From positions 62,001-126,000 of the forward strand of contig NZ_PPCN01000009.1 in assembly GCF_002906165.1 (NCBI RefSeq): a DNA stretch of 64,000 nt, in the 5' to 3' direction. The stretch is from Roseibium marinum. GTDB taxonomy: Bacteria; Pseudomonadota; Alphaproteobacteria; Rhizobiales; Stappiaceae. This document shows, in pieces, positions 63,236-64,000 of the stretch (position 1 is the first letter of the stretch; every line of letters begins with the position of its first letter). The notes beneath the pieces are model-generated. The model searched no databases. It had not been told where the DNA came from and saw nothing but the letters and a program-made list of their open reading frames with translations. A program made the position numbers and the translations under genes.

Positions 63236-63311
63236 TGGCTCCCCAGGCCGGACTCGAACCAGCGACCCAGCGATTAACAGTCGCTTGCTCTACCAACTGA
63301 GCTACTGGGGA
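63236..63311 (-). tRNA. tRNA-Asn (anticodon GTT)
   Basis: A 76-base minus-strand cloverleaf: acceptor TCCCCAG/CTGGGGA, D-arm GCTCAGTTGGTAGAGC, anticodon stem AGCGA/TCGCT with loop CTGTTAA (GTT), T-arm CTGGTTCGAGTCCGG, encoded CCA. Confidence 0.95.
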
Positions 63312-63592
63312 ACACCACGTACAGGACAGGCTGAAAGCCGTCCCGTCGATGGAGATGCGTATATCAAAGGCGTGATCCGTTTGCCAAGCCCCCGGCGCTG
63401 TTTTTTTCATCAAGCCCTCACTTTTTTATCCGGCATGTGGAAACCGGTATATTTTTCAGAAAGCTAACCGGACCAAGCTGGCTGGAAAACCGGCGGCTCG
63501 GGAATGCCGGAAGGCCTTTCTAGGCGTCGGGAAAAGCGCCCGCCGGGCGGAACCCTGCTTGTTTCCGCTGCAATATGTGGATAGGAAGGCAT

Positions 63593-63783
63593 TGACGGTT
63601 CCGGAAAGGGCTTTGCCCGATCCGGATGAAACGGGAATCCGGTGCGGTCCATGCGGCCTTAAACCGGAGCTGCCCCCGCAACTGTGAGCGGTGAGCGTCT
63701 GCACGATGACCACTGGCCGGAATGGCCGGGAAGGGGTGCGGGACGCGGTGAGCCGCAAGCCAGGAGACCGGCCGTCGCAAAAG
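63593..63783 (+). promoter_or_regulatory. cobalamin (adenosylcobalamin) riboswitch
   Basis: The core elements occur in order: GAAACGGGAATCCGGTGCGG near 63628, the B12-box part CTGCCCCCGCAACTGTGAGC near 63669, and GAGCCGCAAGCCAGGAGACC near 63750, with paired stems between them (CGGTG...CCG type). It lies 40 bases upstream of the cobU/cobP start and should repress it when the cobalamin level is high. The flanking 63312-63592 has no gene I can support. Confidence 0.92.
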
Positions 63784-63823
63784 CAACCCAGTGGCGCTGT
63801 CGGGCGGACGGCGGGGAGACTGT

Positions 63824-64000
63824 ATGACGCAAGCAGACGGCCCAGGCGCCACGCTCGTTCTTGGCGGTGCCCGCTCCGGAAAAAGCCGGTTCGCGGAAGA
63901 CCTGGCGGAAAATTCCGGCCTTGAGAAAATCTATGTCGCGACCGCCGCCGCCTTCGATTCGGAGATGGCGGAGCGGATCGGCGACCACCGCACCCGGCGC
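63824..64000 (+). CDS. cobU: adenosylcobinamide kinase / adenosylcobinamide-phosphate guanylyltransferase, 3' end cut by window
   Basis: The first 59 codons show the CobU/CobP P-loop [20 protein letters not shown] and [24 protein letters not shown], matching the nucleotide-loop enzyme of cobalamin synthesis. Some alphaproteobacteria use the name cobP. ATG 63824 follows GGGGAG six bases upstream. It lies directly after a cobalamin riboswitch and is presumably the first gene of a cobalamin operon continuing beyond the window. Confidence 0.9.
   Translation, partial: MTQADGPGATLVLGGARSGKSRFAEDLAENSGLEKIYVATAAAFDSEMAERIGDHRTRR

Overview
The window reads as chromosome of a heterotrophic, GC-rich alphaproteobacterium. 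The Aap-type amino-acid ABC operon, the rhizobial-style CTAGAGC-ended palindromic repeats, the NDUFS4-like complex I subunit, the ChrR-type cupin with its TGATCC-N18-TAAG promoter and the gene order point to Hyphomicrobiales/Stappiaceae (Roseibium/Labrenzia-like). The genus is inference. There is no phage, transposase, plasmid or CRISPR signature. Three tRNAs (Pro-TGG, Arg-TCT, Asn-GTT) and one cobalamin riboswitch are present.

Layout. 1-2.4 kb: 3' part of a Sir2 deacetylase, a two-domain cold-shock protein, an exported DUF192 protein, tRNA-Pro. 2.5-4.4 kb: repeat-rich stretch (a perfect 21-bp hairpin and two abutting miniature inverted-repeat elements), a small unknown gene, a complex I subunit, tRNA-Arg. 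4.4-9.4 kb: a compact AT-richer island that looks like a minimal RiPP system, with a BTAD/TPR regulator, two paralogous nitrile-hydratase-leader-like precursor peptides and a standalone YcaO enzyme. It includes a perfect 17-bp palindrome in the divergent promoter and a hairpin between the precursor genes. This is the strongest candidate for an undescribed system. 9.6-15.1 kb: CAP lipoprotein and metallophosphoesterase, then a four-gene envelope-glycolipid operon (GT-C transferase, PAP2 phosphatase, GT2, LAB_N). 15.1-21.4 kb: cystathionine beta-lyase and aapJQMP. 21.7-29.3 kb: globin-coupled chemoreceptor, then a minus-strand sulfur/redox series (sulfurtransferase, GFA, AlaX, a third miniature element, thioredoxin-reductase-like protein, cardiolipin synthase, cysteine synthase). 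29.6-34.8 kb: a ChrR-like cupin and SDR facing a three-gene membrane-lipid operon (FAD oxidoreductase, DUF1365, cyclopropane-synthase-like methyltransferase) preceded by a good RpoE/ChrR-type promoter, probably a singlet-oxygen response module.

36.0-44.6 kb: two divergent operons around one control region. RidA, RpiR, SDR, cytosolic GH20 and an M81 peptidase face an NTF2-like protein, a second M81 peptidase and a D-threonine-aldolase-like PLP enzyme. Their shared substrate is unknown. 44.7-46 kb: a GAF histidine kinase. 46.3-57.6 kb: an amino-sugar regulon, comprising a sugar ABC transporter, Gfo/Idh oxidoreductase, CutC and ROK kinase in one operon, then MurQ, and a divergent GntR regulator with SIS-type deaminase and NagA. 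Together they would import and phosphorylate amino sugars, split MurNAc-6-P, deacetylate GlcNAc-6-P and deaminate glucosamine-6-P. TTGGTAT motifs lie in both control regions.

57.6-64 kb: GalE, an iron-siderophore/heme-type ABC importer, an SMR efflux protein, tRNA-Asn, and a cobalamin riboswitch leading into a truncated cobU/cobP gene at the window edge.
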